64,000 nt of DNA from Gambelia wislizenii (taxonomy: Eukaryota > Chordata > Lepidosauria > Squamata > Crotaphytidae): positions 105,305,116-105,369,115 of the forward strand of contig JAUMIR010000005.1 in the NCBI GenBank assembly GCA_030847615.1, in the 5' to 3' direction. This document shows positions 36,061-63,625 of this stretch, piece after piece; position 1 is the first letter of the stretch; every line of letters begins with the position of its first letter. Under the pieces are notes generated by a model. That model was not told the DNA's origin, ran no database searches, and saw only the letters and a program-made list of their open reading frames with translations. The position numbers and the translations under genes are program-made.

Positions 36061-36554
36061 TTGTGGCCTTCCCAAGACTGCTGTGCGCACCAGTGGGTGC
36101 GTGGAAGAGCTGTCGATGGCCACAAATGATGGGTAATTAGTAATCCAGGCTAATTAGTACAGTAATCCAGCCCTGCCTAGACTGCTGCCAGACCTGTATC
36201 ATGCCAAGGAGCAGAAAAAGAGGACCCTTTTTAGTTTAGTTTATACAAAACATATACTGTTCAGCACATTACCTAATGGATCCTGTCCCAGTTCATCTAC
36301 CTTTTCCCCTTACAGCAAAACTATCCCCTGAAGAAAAACTTCCTCTCTCCATTTGCATGAAAGTAATGGGACAAGGTGAGGACTAGTAGTATAGCAATAA
36401 AGGGAAAGTTTTCATCCAACAACATCAGGGGACCAAAGTTTACTATTTTTGCTCTACAGAACTAGTTTGTTGTACACGATCACCAATATTCTAAGTTAAG
36501 TGCCTTGCCAGCCTGTTTCTTCCCTTCAGCTTTACAGGGGTAGCAATTCTGGCC

Positions 36555-37242
36555 TGTAATTGAGAACGACATAAGGAAAGGGATCTAGGAGTCCTAGTAG
36601 ACCACAAGTTGAACATGAGTCAATAGTGTGATGCAGCAGCTAAAAAGGCCAATGCAATTTTGGGCTGCATCAATAGAAGTACAGTGTCTAGATCAAGGGA
36701 CGTAATACTGCCACTCTATTCTGCCTTGGTCAGGCCTCGCCTAGAATACTGTGTCCTGTTCTGGGCACAATTCTAAAAGGATATTGACAAATTGGAGTGT
36801 GTCCAGAGGAGGGCAACTAAAATGGAATGGAAATCATTCCTTATGAGGAAAAACTTAGGGAGCTGGGCATGTTTAGCCTGGAAAAAAGACAGTTAAGGGG
36901 CAATATGATAGCCCTGTTTAAGTATTTGAAGGGGTGTCACATTGAGGATGGAGCAAGCTTGTTTTCTGCTGCTCCAGAGACTAGAACACGGAGCAATGGA
37001 TGCAAGCTCCAGGAACAGAGATTCCACCTCAACATTAGGAGGAACTTTCTGACAGTAAGAGCTGTTTGGCAGTGGAACACACTCCCTCAGAACGTGGTGG
37101 GGTCTCCTTCCTTGGAGGTCTTTAAACAGAGGCTGCATGGCCATCTGTCAGGGATGCTTTGATCGTGATTTCCTGCATGGCAGGGGGTTGGACTGGATGG
37201 CCCTTGTGGTCTCTTCCAACTCTACAATTCTATGATTCTACA
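36555..37242 (+). mobile_element. CR1 LINE 3' portion
   Basis: Collinear with the reverse of the CR1 at 52483-54840. It shows GATCTAGGAGTCCTAGTAGA, CATCAATAGAAGTACAGTGT and GAGGAGGGCAACTAAAATGG. The plus frame 36827-37162 ends HGHLSGML, followed by the terminus CTACAATTCTATGATTCTAC. It is 5' truncated and carries frameshifts. Confidence 0.88.
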
Positions 37243-37852
37243 GACCATACCTGCAGTATGCCTTTAAGTGACAGCACAATCCCAGATATGTTTTACTCAG
37301 AATTAAATCTGTGCACTGAGGGTAGTATATATAGGATATGGGCAGGCAGAATGTAAAACTGCTACACCTAGCACAGGATACATTTACTTCTAGGATGGCA
37401 CTGTGGTGCTTTGGGTTCTTCTGGTAATTTTTTGTTGCCAGTCACAGCAGCAATATCCAGCTCTTGAGCAACCATATTTCACAGGACAACAAAAATTAGC
37501 AAAGGATTGCATTATACGATGCGCTCAATCTACTATTGGATTTTATAACTTATTTATAACCTATTTTTTCTGAGCAGTACCAAAGGTTAACTACCCAGTG
37601 CCAGGACAATTTGTTGTGTCCTAACGGAAGCACACTCTGGAGAGATGATGGTGGGACAACTTACTATAAAAAAATGCATCTTCCTGCAGACTTCAGGACT
37701 TAAGTAGCACTTATTCCACCGCCATCCCTTTTGCTTCATTTACCACCTTCCTTGACAAAGCTTTCTGAGGAATTCTAAATCTGCACAGTATTTTGTGATT
37801 TTTACGTTTTCTCATGTTAGTGATGCCCAGATACTGGTTTTGAACCCTGCAT

Positions 37853-38216
37853 CAGTGGTTCTTAACCTGTGGTCCAGGAACACCCATGGGGCTGTGACAT
37901 CCTCACGGGGGGGGGGTCCACGAAGGCTTAGACTACTCAGCCCACTTAACAGAAGCCAAAGCAAAGACTGGCTGGCTTGGCCTGTGCATTGCCATTCAAT
38001 CTGCTCCAGCCACAAATTTGCAGGAAGAAGCAGGAGAAAAGTCTTCCCTCCCCTCCAGTGCCTCTGAGGGAAAGGCTAATGGATGGTGTGATTGTATTAT
38101 TATTATTATCAGATATTATTGTTAGGGTTTTAAATCTTGAGTTAAGTCTTGAGGGGCCTCGGCAAGAAATGATATTTAAAGGGGGTCCCTGGTAAAGAAC
38201 AGATTAAGAACCACTG
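37853..38216. mobile_element. hAT MITE with 8-bp target duplication, copy 1
   Basis: The ends CAGTGGTTCTTAACCTGTGG and GATTAAGAACCACTG are inverted repeats. The flanks CCCTGCAT (37845-37852) and CCCTACAT (38217-38224) differ at one base. The interior GGCTGGCTTGGCCTG and TTCCCTCCCCTCCAGTGCCT are shared with 61602-61894. It lies just upstream of the UGDH CpG island. Confidence 0.85.
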
Positions 38217-39222
38217 CCCTACATAATTGTTATCGTTTGAAACGGACTGTCCAGAAGGCCGTCGGGGTGTGTGTGTGGAAATCTACTTTATACAGCAAGA
38301 TTATAAAAGTGATGATTAGAGACTACTGAAAGGGAAACGCCGAGGCACTGCTCAACCCCAGCCTTGAGGAAGCCTCGGCTTGGGTGGAAATACGGGCTGC
38401 CACCCTTCGAGAAGGCGCTGGCCTGGGCGCAGGAGAGGAGACTCAAGGCCGGGGCGGCCACCGCCGCCAGGCCCAAACGACTCGCCCGGTATCCTCCCAT
38501 CCGCGCCTTGCGGCCCTGCCGCTCCCTCCCTCCCTCAGCGCCGGAAGCCCCCAGCAAGCAGGCCAGAAGCCGGCGGCCGTGTTTGCTGCGGCCTCCCGGC
38601 TTGGGGCGTCCATGGGCGGCGGAAGGGGAGGAGGAGGAGGCGGCGGAGGGAGAGGGTGGGAGAAGAAACCTTCCTCTCTTCCCTCACCAGAGCGCCCCTC
38701 CGCCCTCAGGAGCCACCGCTTTTGGGACACTCCCCGGGCCCCTTTTGCCTGCTTTCCCTGGCTGTCGGAGCCTTTCGCCCTCTCCCCAGCCTCCTCCTTC
38801 GGACCACTCCTCCCCTCCATCTTGGGCAGCCTGCTTGCTTGCTTGCCTTTTCTCGCCCTCCGAGCCCAGCCAGCCCTTCCCCGCCGAAACGCCCCTCTTT
38901 TCCCAAGTGGGTTTTTGGTTTTTGGGAATCAGGACTCCTGCTTCTTCCCGCCATTCCCCGTCTCGCCCTTTCCTGGCTGAGACGCCCAGGGTTTTCTTCC
39001 TCCACGTCACCCTCTCAGCCCTTTTTCACCCTCCTCGGGAAAGAGATCCCAAAGGGGGACCCACTGTGGGGTGTCTTGGCTTCCTCCTCGCCCCTGGCTG
39101 GATCGCCTCCCATCCTTCTTGCTGCGACCCCTCCTCCTCCTCTTCCTCCTCGGGGCCTGGCATCTGGCGAAGGGGAGGAGGGCCCGCCTTTGCCCCACCT
39201 CCGAGCAATGGGGCAGCGCCTC

Positions 39223-39230
39223 TTTAAATA
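39223..39230 (+). promoter_or_regulatory. TATA-like box of UGDH
   Basis: TTTAAATA embedded in otherwise GC-rich DNA and directly followed by a GC box. Its position predicts initiation near 39255. Confidence 0.55.
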
Positions 39231-39254
39231 GGGGCGGCGCGGGCGCTTGGGAGC

Positions 39255-39353
39255 CACTCGCCCGCTTCAGCCCCCGGCTAGCCGCCTCCTTCCTCCTCCG
39301 CTTCCCCGTTGCGGCTTCGCCTCCTCCTCGCCAAGGGATTGGACTCACTGGAG
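39255..39353 (+). other. UGDH: UGDH exon 1 (non-coding, start approximate)
   Basis: The start is inferred from the TATA-like box. The end is set by the donor in CTGGAG|GTACCT at 39353/39354. The first coding exon has its own acceptor and only seven UTR bases, so an upstream non-coding exon is required. The human gene has the same arrangement (known). Confidence 0.6.
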
Positions 39354-40629
39354 GTACCTTCTGTGTGTGGCTGTCTATTGCGGTTAAGGAGGAGGGGGGG
39401 TTTCCTTTTTCTCTCCCCAGCCCTGCCTTCCTCTTGGACAGAAAATGCTTTGAGGCAGTGCCTTCGTCCTCCTGTTTGTGGGACCTGAACCCTTTGCCTT
39501 TCTTCCAGGACAAAGGGACCTGGAGTGAGGGGAAGAGGTCCCCCCCCTTTTTTTTTGACAAGGACCTGGAGCTCGTGTGTGCTTTTTCTCTTGGTTTCCG
39601 TGTAATTGTGGTGGGGTTGTTGACCTGGGTCGGAGCTCTGCCGACCTTCCTGTTTTTCATCAAAGGCATTCCTTCCAAGCTCTTCCCTCCTCCTCACAAA
39701 GGCTGCCTTTGTCAGACCCATGGTGGGTTTCCACCCAAAGTCGTTTTGCAATGCTGCTTCCTGTATCATTTGCGGAGCCCAGACGAAAAACGGAGAGCAT
39801 TTCCTCTCCAAATAAGAATTCTGGCTGCACAATGAAATATTCCTTCAACCCCCAGGTTTCTAGCGTTGCAGAGAATGAGAAATTGAAAGTTGTTCAACCC
39901 TAGAACTCTTGCATTGACTGTATTCGCTTCCTCCATGGTCACTTTGCCTCCCCATTCCTTTGGGTGCCTACATTTCTAAATGCTCCATGAAGTTTTAAGT
40001 TACTTTAATGCTAAAAAATAATAATTGGGGACTGAAAGAGAATTTCATTTGGGATGGTAGAATACTTATAGGGGGACCACAATGCCCTCATTTTGCCTCC
40101 TCCAGGGTAACTACACCCCTGATAGCAACCCCTCATGTGTGCTTACATCCATGCACCTTCATCCCAAAAATGGAACTCACAACTCCAACCAAAGTGATAC
40201 TCCTTGAGATCACCAAACTGAGAGGACTTATTCCAGAATTGCTTTGAAGTGGCTTCATTGTCTTTGGGTGGGAGAATCAAGGCCAGAACAAAATTGTTTG
40301 GTGATGGTCAAAAATAGGGCTACTCAGGAACCATTTCTTTTGTAATTTAACACAAGATGAGCCCATCACATTGTGGTCTGTATAAATTAATCTGGGGTAA
40401 TTGTCATACCCTCGCTCATTGACAGTCCATGGTCTGACCTGGGAGAGGATGCTTCACCCTGTACTGGCAGATTGAGTTTCTCCCTCTTACCCCTCCCAGC
40501 GATTGATGCCCTGGCTCTATAACTGAGTAGTTCTTCTGTAGAAAGAAAGGCATGTTTAGTACACATCTTCTGACTTCTGGGAGAGTCTCCAGAAGTAACT
40601 GAATTTTTCAGTAACAACTATGGTACCAT
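39354..40629. other. UGDH intron 1, 5' part
   Basis: The GC-rich shoulder of the CpG island fades by about 39.8 kb. Long open frames here (such as 39071-39835) follow from composition. No repeat recognised. Confidence 0.5.
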
Positions 40630-40866
40630 ATTTATTGTTGTTGCATTGTTATGTACCTTCGAGTTGAGACTGAATTAGGGCAACCCTTTCATGGGGTTTC
40701 TTGGTAAGATTTATTCAGAGGTGATTTGCCCATGCCTTCCTCAGAGACTGAGGGTGTGTAACCTGCCTGTGATCACCCAGTGAGTTTTCTATGGCTGAGT
40801 GGGAATTTGAACCTTGGTCTTCTTGTGTCCTAGTCCAACAGTCAAACCACTACACCAGGCTATCTC
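40630..40866 (-). mobile_element. Sauria-type tRNA SINE (near full length)
   Basis: The reverse strand begins GAGATAGCCTGGTGTAGTGG (A-box-like) and continues CACTCAGCCATAGAAAACTC and CTTACCAAGAAACCCCATGA. It ends AACTCGAAGGTACATAACAA. It sits in UGDH intron 1. Confidence 0.8.
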
Positions 40867-41189
40867 ATTAGTCGTTATTGCTGTCTTATTATTAAGTACA
40901 TTTGTTTGTGACTTGAAAGAAGTTCAGGACATAGTATGTATACTTTTATCTCATGTTAGCCTTGCAACAATTCTATGATGAAAGTTTGGCACAGAATTAT
41001 TCACCTAAGGCCAGTCAGTGGACTTCATGGGTAGGTGAGGATTTGAAGCCACATCTCCACTTACCCAGCAACATACCCATATAGGAACTCTTGATTCTTT
41101 GCTGGGTACTGAAGGTGCCCTATAGAATTCTAAAGGTAAGCACAAGATGCTGGTGCTTATCTTCAGAGTTCTGTATGGCTTGAGATTTA

Positions 41190-41267
41190 TTTATTTATTA
41201 GATTTATACCTGCCTTTCTCCCAAGATGGGACCCAAGGCAACTTACAGTAATTTAAATATATATACA

Positions 41268-41303
<36 letters not shown>

Positions 41304-41318
41304 AGAGAGAGAGGGTGC
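41190..41318 (-). repeat. LINE-type 3' tail followed by (TA)n/(GA)n microsatellite
   Basis: TTTATACCTGCCTTTCTCCC and GATGGGACCCAAGGCAACTT mark the minus-strand LINE (L2-type) tail. A (TA)n run at about 41257-41301 and a short (GA)n follow. Confidence 0.6.
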
Positions 41319-42208
41319 TAAAATATCACTATTTACAAAAATGAAAAAAGCATTAAATTAGCTACCATAGATTAGGTCCACTGGGATAGTGGTTTCTAAA
41401 CCTGGATGTCTGGGTATAGATGGACTTCATCTCCTACAAACTCCAACCACCATAATCTGTGGTGAGGGATTCTAAGAGCTGCTGGCCAGGAATACATGAA
41501 GACCCAAGGGTCTAAATCTAAAATTGTTAGTTGGAACTAGACTAGACCCATTCGGCCAATGGGGAATTGGTAAATTAACAATTATGTGTAAATCCCATTG
41601 ATTCAATCCATCTACTCTGTTTGGGGAGTAACTGTTGGATTTATCCCAAGACATTGTACTAGATTACTTGGATTGGCTTATTTTTCTTTTAGAGGGGTAG
41701 AGTATACATTTTATAATTATTCTGGCTCCCCTGTAATGTTGGTAGTTCCTACAGTATTCATCTCATCTTGTTGACAGGACAGACATAAATTTAAGTAGAG
41801 CATTAGCATTTTCTATAAATTGTAATTACTGTATTGTCTTTCACAAATGGGACATTGAGGAGTGAGATAGGTTTTTGAATGACTAGTTCCATTTTGGCAA
41901 ATTGGTTTGATTGGATGTAGTCTAAGGACTTCAAGTTCAAACCATCATCTACTACATTAGCTTGTGATGCATCCTTTGGAAGAATATTGTAAAAGAACCC
42001 ATGTGTATACACATTTTCATAACAGAGATATTGCTGAGAAACCTATCCATGGCATTAGGGTAGGCAAAAGGAAACACGCAATGCACAATTAAGTTAGTCT
42101 ACAAGATGTTTGGTATTTAGAAGGCTATCCTTAATATGGGTGTATGTGTGCTAGATTAGCTATTCCCACCAACTGCAATATGGGGGATCATAGAATTGGA
42201 AGAGAATA

Positions 42209-42427
42209 CAGTGGGCCCTTGGTATCCTCTGGGGTTTGGTTCCAGGACCCCCCCCCCCATGGATACCAAAATCGTGGATGCTCAAGTCCCATAATATATA
42301 ATCACATAGTAAAATTATGTCCCTTATATAAAATGGCAAAATCAATTGATTTGGGGGGGGGGGTATTTTCAAGTTGTGGATGATTGAATCTATGGATGCA
42401 GAATCCATGGATATGGAGGGTCCACTG
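42209..42427. mobile_element. Tigger-like MITE inserted in CR1
   Basis: The ends CAGTGGGCCCTTGGTATCC and GGATATGGAGGGTCCACTG are inverted. TA flanks both sides (42207-42208, 42428-42429). Removing the element restores a continuous CR1 3' end. The body has the familiar GGTTCCAGGACCCC and TGGATGCTCAAGTCCC. Confidence 0.9.
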
Positions 42428-42548
42428 TACAAGGACCACCTAATCCAACCCTTGTCTTGCAAGAATCCACTGCTAAAGCACTCTTGAGAAAGTAGCCATC
42501 TAATCTCTGTTTAAAATCCCCCCAAAAAGGAGTCCACCATTTTCTGCA

Positions 42549-42764
42549 ATATCATTGGTATTTATATACCGCTTATCAGTGGCAAAGCACTACCTAAGTA
42601 GTTTACAATGTGTTTTAGCTAATTGCCCCCAACAAGCTGGGTACTCATTTTACTGACCTACGGAAGGATGGAAGGCTGAGTCAGCCTTGGAGCCCTCTGG
42701 GATCGGGCTCATAACTGTTGTGGCTTGCAGTACTGGCATTTAATCACTGCACCACCAGGGCTCC
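42549..42764 (-). mobile_element. tRNA-derived SINE inserted in CR1
   Basis: The minus strand reads GGAGCCCTGGTGGTGCAGTG, then GATTAAATGCCAGTACTGCA, and ends with GCGGTATATAAATACCAATG. A 7-bp near-duplicate TTCTGCA/TTCTGAA (42542-42548, 42765-42771) flanks it. It is the same family as 63626-63912. Confidence 0.8.
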
Positions 42765-43245
42765 TTCTGAAGCAGGCTATTCCGCTGTCAAACAGTTCTT
42801 ACTATCAGGAAGTTCTTATGTTCAGTTGGAATCTTTTTTTCCTGTAATTTGAATCCATTGCTTTGGCTCCTAGCATCTGGAGCAGCAGAAAACAAGCTTG
42901 CTCCATCATCTATGCGACAGCTCTTCAGATATTTAAAGGTAGCTATCATATCACCCCTCATTCCTCTCATCCCCAGGCTAAGCATGCCTCAAACTAATCA
43001 TGCCTTATTTTACAGCAGGAATAGACTGCTCCTTCTGATTTTGAGTAAGACTGATGATGTCCAAGAACATCAGGAGGGCAACACATTGCCCACCCCTGCT
43101 ATGTCAGTTACTATGCTCTGTAATAGCAAAGAATAGAATTCTAGAGGATGTGCATTTCTGACTACCAGGTGCCAAGGGTAAAGGACAGGAGATGGTTTTC
43201 TCCATAATGCCTTGATGGGAGTTTCCCAGAGCATTTGTCCAGAAC

Positions 43246-43345
43246 TTAGAAAAGATACTTTTTGGGACTTCACCTCCCAGAATCCTCCAGTCAGAATGCC
43301 CATATGAGTTGGAGGATTCTGGGAACTGTAGTTCCAAAAGGTAAC
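43246..43345. repeat. palindromic 'ACTACAACTCCCA' MITE
   Basis: The arm TTTTTGGGACTTCACCTCCC plus AGAATCCTCCAG is mirrored by TTGGAGGATTCTGGGAACTG and TAGTTCCAAAAGG. Many weaker copies occur across the window. Confidence 0.7.
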
Positions 43346-43787
43346 TTATTCATGGTCTAGGCACCATAGGTGAGAAATTTTTTGATTGGGTGGATCTTTG
43401 GTTGGGTCCTGCAAGGCAGTTCTTCAAGTAAGTGGTTAAACAAAAGTAATATTGTTAAGTCATTTGCCCAAAAAGCAAATAAAGCTGATGTGATTACAGT
43501 GGGGTAATATGCTAAAGTAAATGTGATCAATTTAGCTATCAGTGTTGGAATGCTGATTCATTAAGTCCAGCCTAACATTTAACTTCTGCCTGCCTGAACA
43601 GAGTTGTTGTAAATATATATTAGAAACCGCAGCTGTGCTTGTGTGAGAATCCAATCAAACCAGCCTCCAAACTAGTCATTCAAAGGAAGAAAAGAGAAAC
43701 CCTTGTAATTCAAAATGTTTGAACAGCTACAGGAAGTCCAGCCACTCTGCAAAGCAGAGCAAGGCCAACCAGTTCTGAAATCTTCAC

Positions 43788-43819
<32 letters not shown>
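43788..43819. repeat. (TG)n microsatellite
   Basis: About 15 TG units, uninterrupted. Located in UGDH intron 1. Confidence 0.95.
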
Positions 43820-43944
43820 GCAGCAAATCCCTCTCCTTACCACCCAACCCTGCTGGTTCATCCCTTGTGGTGGGAACAAAAGGAGACAGCTAGAGAGGAG
43901 GGGAGGCTGCTTGTTAATAAAATAATATTAATAAAATAATAGCC

Positions 43945-44076
43945 AGTTGCTAGAGAAAGGTACTGGCCAAACCACCTCTGAGTGTCCCTTGCCTAAGAAA
44001 ACCCTATGAAATTCATGGGGTTGCCATAAGTCAACAGGTGACTTGAAGGCCCATACACACAAACACACACACACAG
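43945..44076 (+). mobile_element. Sauria-type SINE 3' tail plus (CA)n
   Basis: CCAAACCACCTCTGAGTGTC, CCTAAGAAAACCCTATGAAA and GACTTGAAGGCCCATACACA match the tail of the 5S-headed SINE at 25466. A CA-rich end follows. Confidence 0.7.
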
Positions 44077-44746
44077 AGAGAGACAAAGTAACATTTCAGA
44101 AAGAGAAAAGAAAGGAAATGACTGCTGTATATCTGTCTGTGCTGTGGTGACTCTTTCTTCATAGTTTTTGCTTTACAGCTCCTGTGTAAGTCTGCATGGG
44201 TCCCCCCCCCCCACTTTCCGCTCACATGGTTTGCATCTTCTGGGAGGTCAGAAGTAGCCTCTGAGTTTCTCAAAGGCCCTTCACTTTTGTCAGTTGAGAA
44301 GCCTGCTGTGTTCATCTAGTTCAGGAGGAGTCATAAAGTGGAAGGTGTGTGCAGCTCCCTGCTGGAGCTGGTTCTTGTCTAACTGACATGGCTTTTAAAC
44401 CTGCTAAGTTAGGAGAAGGTGCAGTGTTTTTGTTTTTTTTCTTGTGCCTGCTCTTTCACTTCTCCACTTATACTGGAAATTGGACATGTTACTTTTTTTC
44501 AGACTACAACTCCCAATTCCCTGCCCAGCATAGTCAGTGGCCATGCTGTCTGACTTGAGAATTCTTGTAGTCTAGAAAAGTATTTTTTCCAAGCTCTGAA
44601 TTATACATGTAAACATTTTCTGATTCTAAAAACTCCTTTGCTCTAATATAATGTCATACACATAAATTAGTACTCTATGCGAGGGAGGAAAACATGGTGC
44701 CAGTGTGCTGTCTCATTCAGCACATCTCATTCTTGTTCTCTTGAGT

Positions 44747-45735
44747 ATTATTTTTGCGTATTTTTATTCTATTCATTTATATCTTGTCTTTTCCCCATTA
44801 ATGGGACTCAAGACATCTTACAAATCATTAAAACTAGTACCTCAGAGTACTCCATGATTGGGTCGCCATAAGTCAGAAACAACTTGAAGGCACACCACTG
44901 CCGCTACCACAAAAGATAAATAACATACAAAAACATCAATAAAATGGGTATATAAAAGTTATTTTAAAACAATTAAACCATCTTAAAAACACTTTAAAAA
45001 TCAACAAAACAGCACAACACAACATGAAAAGCCCACCACAGTCAATTTCTAAAAGCCCAGTGGAATAATTTATACTTGCTAACACACAGAAAGAGCCTCC
45101 TAGTCTCCCTAGGAAGGGATTCCAAAGTCTGGGAGCAGCCACCAAGAAGGCCCTCTCCCTTGTTACTGCCAGACAAACCTGAGAAGGTAGAGGGACAAAG
45201 AGAAGGGCATCTTCCAAAGGTCTTGGAGCTTGAGCAGGCTCATATAGGGAGATTTAGTCCTTCAGATAGCCTGGACCCAAGCCATATAGGGCTTTATAGG
45301 TCATAATTGGCACTTTCAATTGTGCCTGAAAACAGACCAGCAGCCAGTGGCTCTGTTACAGGAAGGGAATTGTATGCTCCCTGTAGCCTGCCCCAGTTAA
45401 CAATCTGGCTGGCTGCAGCTCCTTGGGACAACTGAAGTTTCAGAGCGTTTTTGAAAGGCAGACCACACAGAATAAACTATAATAATCCAAACAGGATGTA
45501 ACTAACAAACGGGCATGTGTTACTGTGGCCAGATCAGACATCTCCATTAATTGGCACACTCTTTAATTGTGCAAATGCACTTGTGGTCACTGCTGAAACC
45601 TGGACATCCAAGCTCAGGACTGAATCCAGGAGTAAACTCAAACTGAGCCTGCATCTTCAGGAGGAGTGTAGCCCCATCTAGCTCAACCTGAATCCTTGCC
45701 TCCAGGTCTGCTTTTTTGACTAGCTCATAGGCCTG
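44747..45735 (-). mobile_element. L2-like LINE, ORF2 3' end and tail
   Basis: On the minus strand, KADLEARIQVELDGATLLLK lies near 45720-45640 and RERAFLVAAPRLWNPF at 45160-45110. Both are C-terminal RT-region signatures of L2-clade elements as I know them. They are followed by an A/T-rich 3' end with the complement of TCTTTTCCCCATTAATGGGA. Frameshifts break it. It lies in UGDH intron 1. Confidence 0.7.
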
Positions 45736-46118
45736 CATTGCACATTCTGTACACTGTAGAACAGGAGTGCACAGATTGCTTGATTTGAGCTTACATATGT
45801 TGTTGGTCTCTCTACATAAGCCCAATGTGAAAGTGAGATCCAGCACATGAATACTGAATGTTGGAGAGGCATAGCCAACTCTCTTGAGCCCAATATCCAA
45901 TGTGTGTGCCTGTGCACTTGTATAAAAATACAGTACAGTATTTGGATAGGCTACCCAATTAGACCCAGAACTTGTTGAACCATTATGAAGAATGAGAAGG
46001 CTACCTCAGATTTTGGATGTCATGAAAGAGAAATAAAATGTTATTTAATCTGTTATTAATTTGTTATTGGACTGTCAGCAATGGAACAAGGCACTTACGG
46101 GATTTTCTGTCTTGGATA

Positions 46119-46447
46119 CAGGCTGAGTCTCCCTAATCTGGAGTTCCAAAATATTCCAGAATTGTCCACATGGGTGGCTGAGATAGTGACATCATTGTTT
46201 TCTGATGGTTCAATGTACACAAACTGTTTCATGCACAAAATTATTAAAAATATTGTGTATAAAATGACATTCATGCTTTGTGTACAGTATAGGTAGTGTG
46301 TATATGAAAAATGAATTTCATGTTTAGACTTGGATCCCATCTCCAAGATATCTCATTATGTATATGCAAGTATTCCAAAATCTGAAATATTCCAAAATCC
46401 CAAATACCTCTAGTCCCAGGCATTTTAGATAAGGGAGACTCAACCTG
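46119..46447. mobile_element. Tigger-like MITE, second subfamily
   Basis: The ends CAGGCTGAGTCTCCCTAATC and TAAGGGAGACTCAACCTG are inverted and flanked by TA (46117-46118, 46448-46449). Internal 'attccaaaatctgaaatattccaaaatcc' is typical of Tigger-derived elements (known). It lies in UGDH intron 1. Confidence 0.85.
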
Positions 46448-47073
46448 TACCAAATAATTTGGTTGACTCTGGGTATTATGCATTTCCCCTTGGTCCAGCA
46501 TGGGGCACCATTTGCTGCTCCACCTAATGTAGCAAAATGTCTTGGTCAGACTAGGAGTACATTTAGACCTGTCCTGTCAGAAAACAGAGAGCCAAAGGGC
46601 AGCCACCTTAGGGCTGTATTATGTTGTCCAGCTGAGGAAACATGTTAGTTTCAAATCAGCGTAATCTTACACTGACACCCAAAAGAGGAAAGGGGTGTAC
46701 ACAGTACTTGGGAGGTGTCATCCTGTCACACTCTTCATACTCAATTATCCCGATAGAGAAAAATCACACAATGCTGTAGCAGGGAAGGGAAGCAACATTT
46801 GGTCAGGTGAGTGGAGTGGGTTTGGTGGCTTCTAGGGACACTCATTTGTGAGACATTTGGTTGATCTTGCCAGTAAAAAAAATAAAATGTTGTTTTTTGT
46901 AATATTTTATAGGCCCTGCTAAGCATTTTGCTGCAGTTCCTGTATAAAAAGAGCTTTAAAGTGTTTTCTAGCACAGGTGGTGAATGTGAATAAGTAGAAA
47001 CCTTTTAACTATAGGAAATGCTCCTGTTTAATTGCAGTGTAATATAAGAATGTGCTTATGTTTTAGTGTTTGA

Positions 47074-62890
<15,817 letters not shown>

Positions 62891-62904
62891 AAAATTAGGC
62901 TGAT

Positions 62905-63040
62905 TTTAAGGCTACAGCCTGTTGGCCTGTCAAATATTCTGGCCTACAGCTCCCATCAGTCTCACCCAGTATGGCTGATATTAGTGGATTGTGAGAATTA
63001 TAATTTACAACATCTGGAGGCCAAAGATTTCCACCCACTG
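62905..63040. repeat. 'CTACAGCTCCCATCA' MITE, degenerate palindrome
   Basis: GGCCTACAGCTCCCATCAGT and CCCAGTATGGCTGATATTAG lie opposite AATTATAATTTACAACATCT plus GGAGGCC. This follows the inverted layout of the dispersed family. Confidence 0.55.
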
Positions 63041-63285
63041 ATGAATGAAGTAAAAGGTTAAAATAGCAGCAGAGCCAGGAAAAAAACATTAAAAGGCATT
63101 TTGGGGAAAAACAGATCTATCCACTTCTGGTTTTGTTTTGGTGGCCTAATGAGAACCATGGCAAGTTGGGGTGGAAAACTGGTCCCCAAACCTCTGGACT
63201 TTCCACATTGTTTTTGGATTAGCTAGAATTGTGTGTTTGCTGTAGTACTATGAGGGTTGGAAAAAAGGACTCAAAATAGAAAATA

Positions 63286-63551
63286 CAGGTCACCCCCCCA
63301 CACACACACACATACCACCGAACCAATGTCTGCAGTTTCAGTTATCTAAGGGAGACATACCATAGAGTTGTGGTGAAAAATTAAAATGCCTAGAGAGGAA
63401 TCTCTAGGAATCACTAGGTCCTCCAATGCAACTCTATGGTGTGTTTGTACAGGAAGTCTTTATTTTAATAGAGTTTGCTATTATTAGCAGTTTCACTTGT
63501 ACACGGTAAGTCCAGGAACGTATCCCCCACTGATGGGGGGCGGGTGACCTG
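63286..63551. mobile_element. Tigger-like MITE
   Basis: The ends CAGGTCACCCCCCC and GGCGGGTGACCTG are inverted and flanked by TA (63284-63285, 63552-63553). The interior includes TGCCTAGAGAGGAATCTCTA and AGGTCCTCCAATG, shared with 34772. Confidence 0.85.
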
Positions 63552-63625
63552 TATAGATTTAAGTTCCTCGGGAATATATGGTGCCATTGGTTTTTAATGC
63601 AAGTCTCTATTATTGGCATAATAGG

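Larger units (their letters stand above)
38380..39353 (+). promoter_or_regulatory. CpG-island promoter of UGDH
   Basis: This is the only long CpG-rich, non-repeat block in the window. It has GC boxes (GGGGCGG at 39231-39237) and a TATA-like TTTAAATA at 39223-39230. About 30 bases downstream is the expected transcription start, followed by a 5' UTR exon with a good donor at 39354. It lies upstream of the first UGDH coding exon on the same strand. Long open frames here on both strands reflect GC richness and lack of stop codons, not coding. Confidence 0.8.
42186..42990 (-). mobile_element. CR1 LINE 3' portion split by two younger insertions
   Basis: The CR1 parts lie at 42186-42206, 42430-42548 and 42765-42990. 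The + strand runs ATCATAGAATTGGAAGAGAA, CAAGGACCACCTAATCCAAC and GGAGCAGCAGAAAACAAGCT, as in the copy at 52483. A MITE (42209-42427) and a tRNA SINE (42549-42764) interrupt it. Confidence 0.85.

Noticed and set aside
38364..39835. Long open frames (up to 287 codons) in several frames of the 38.4-39.8 kb region
   Set aside because: They overlap each other on both strands, are dominated by Pro, Arg, Ser and Gly, and lie in the CpG island and UGDH exon 1. GC-rich DNA without stops explains them.
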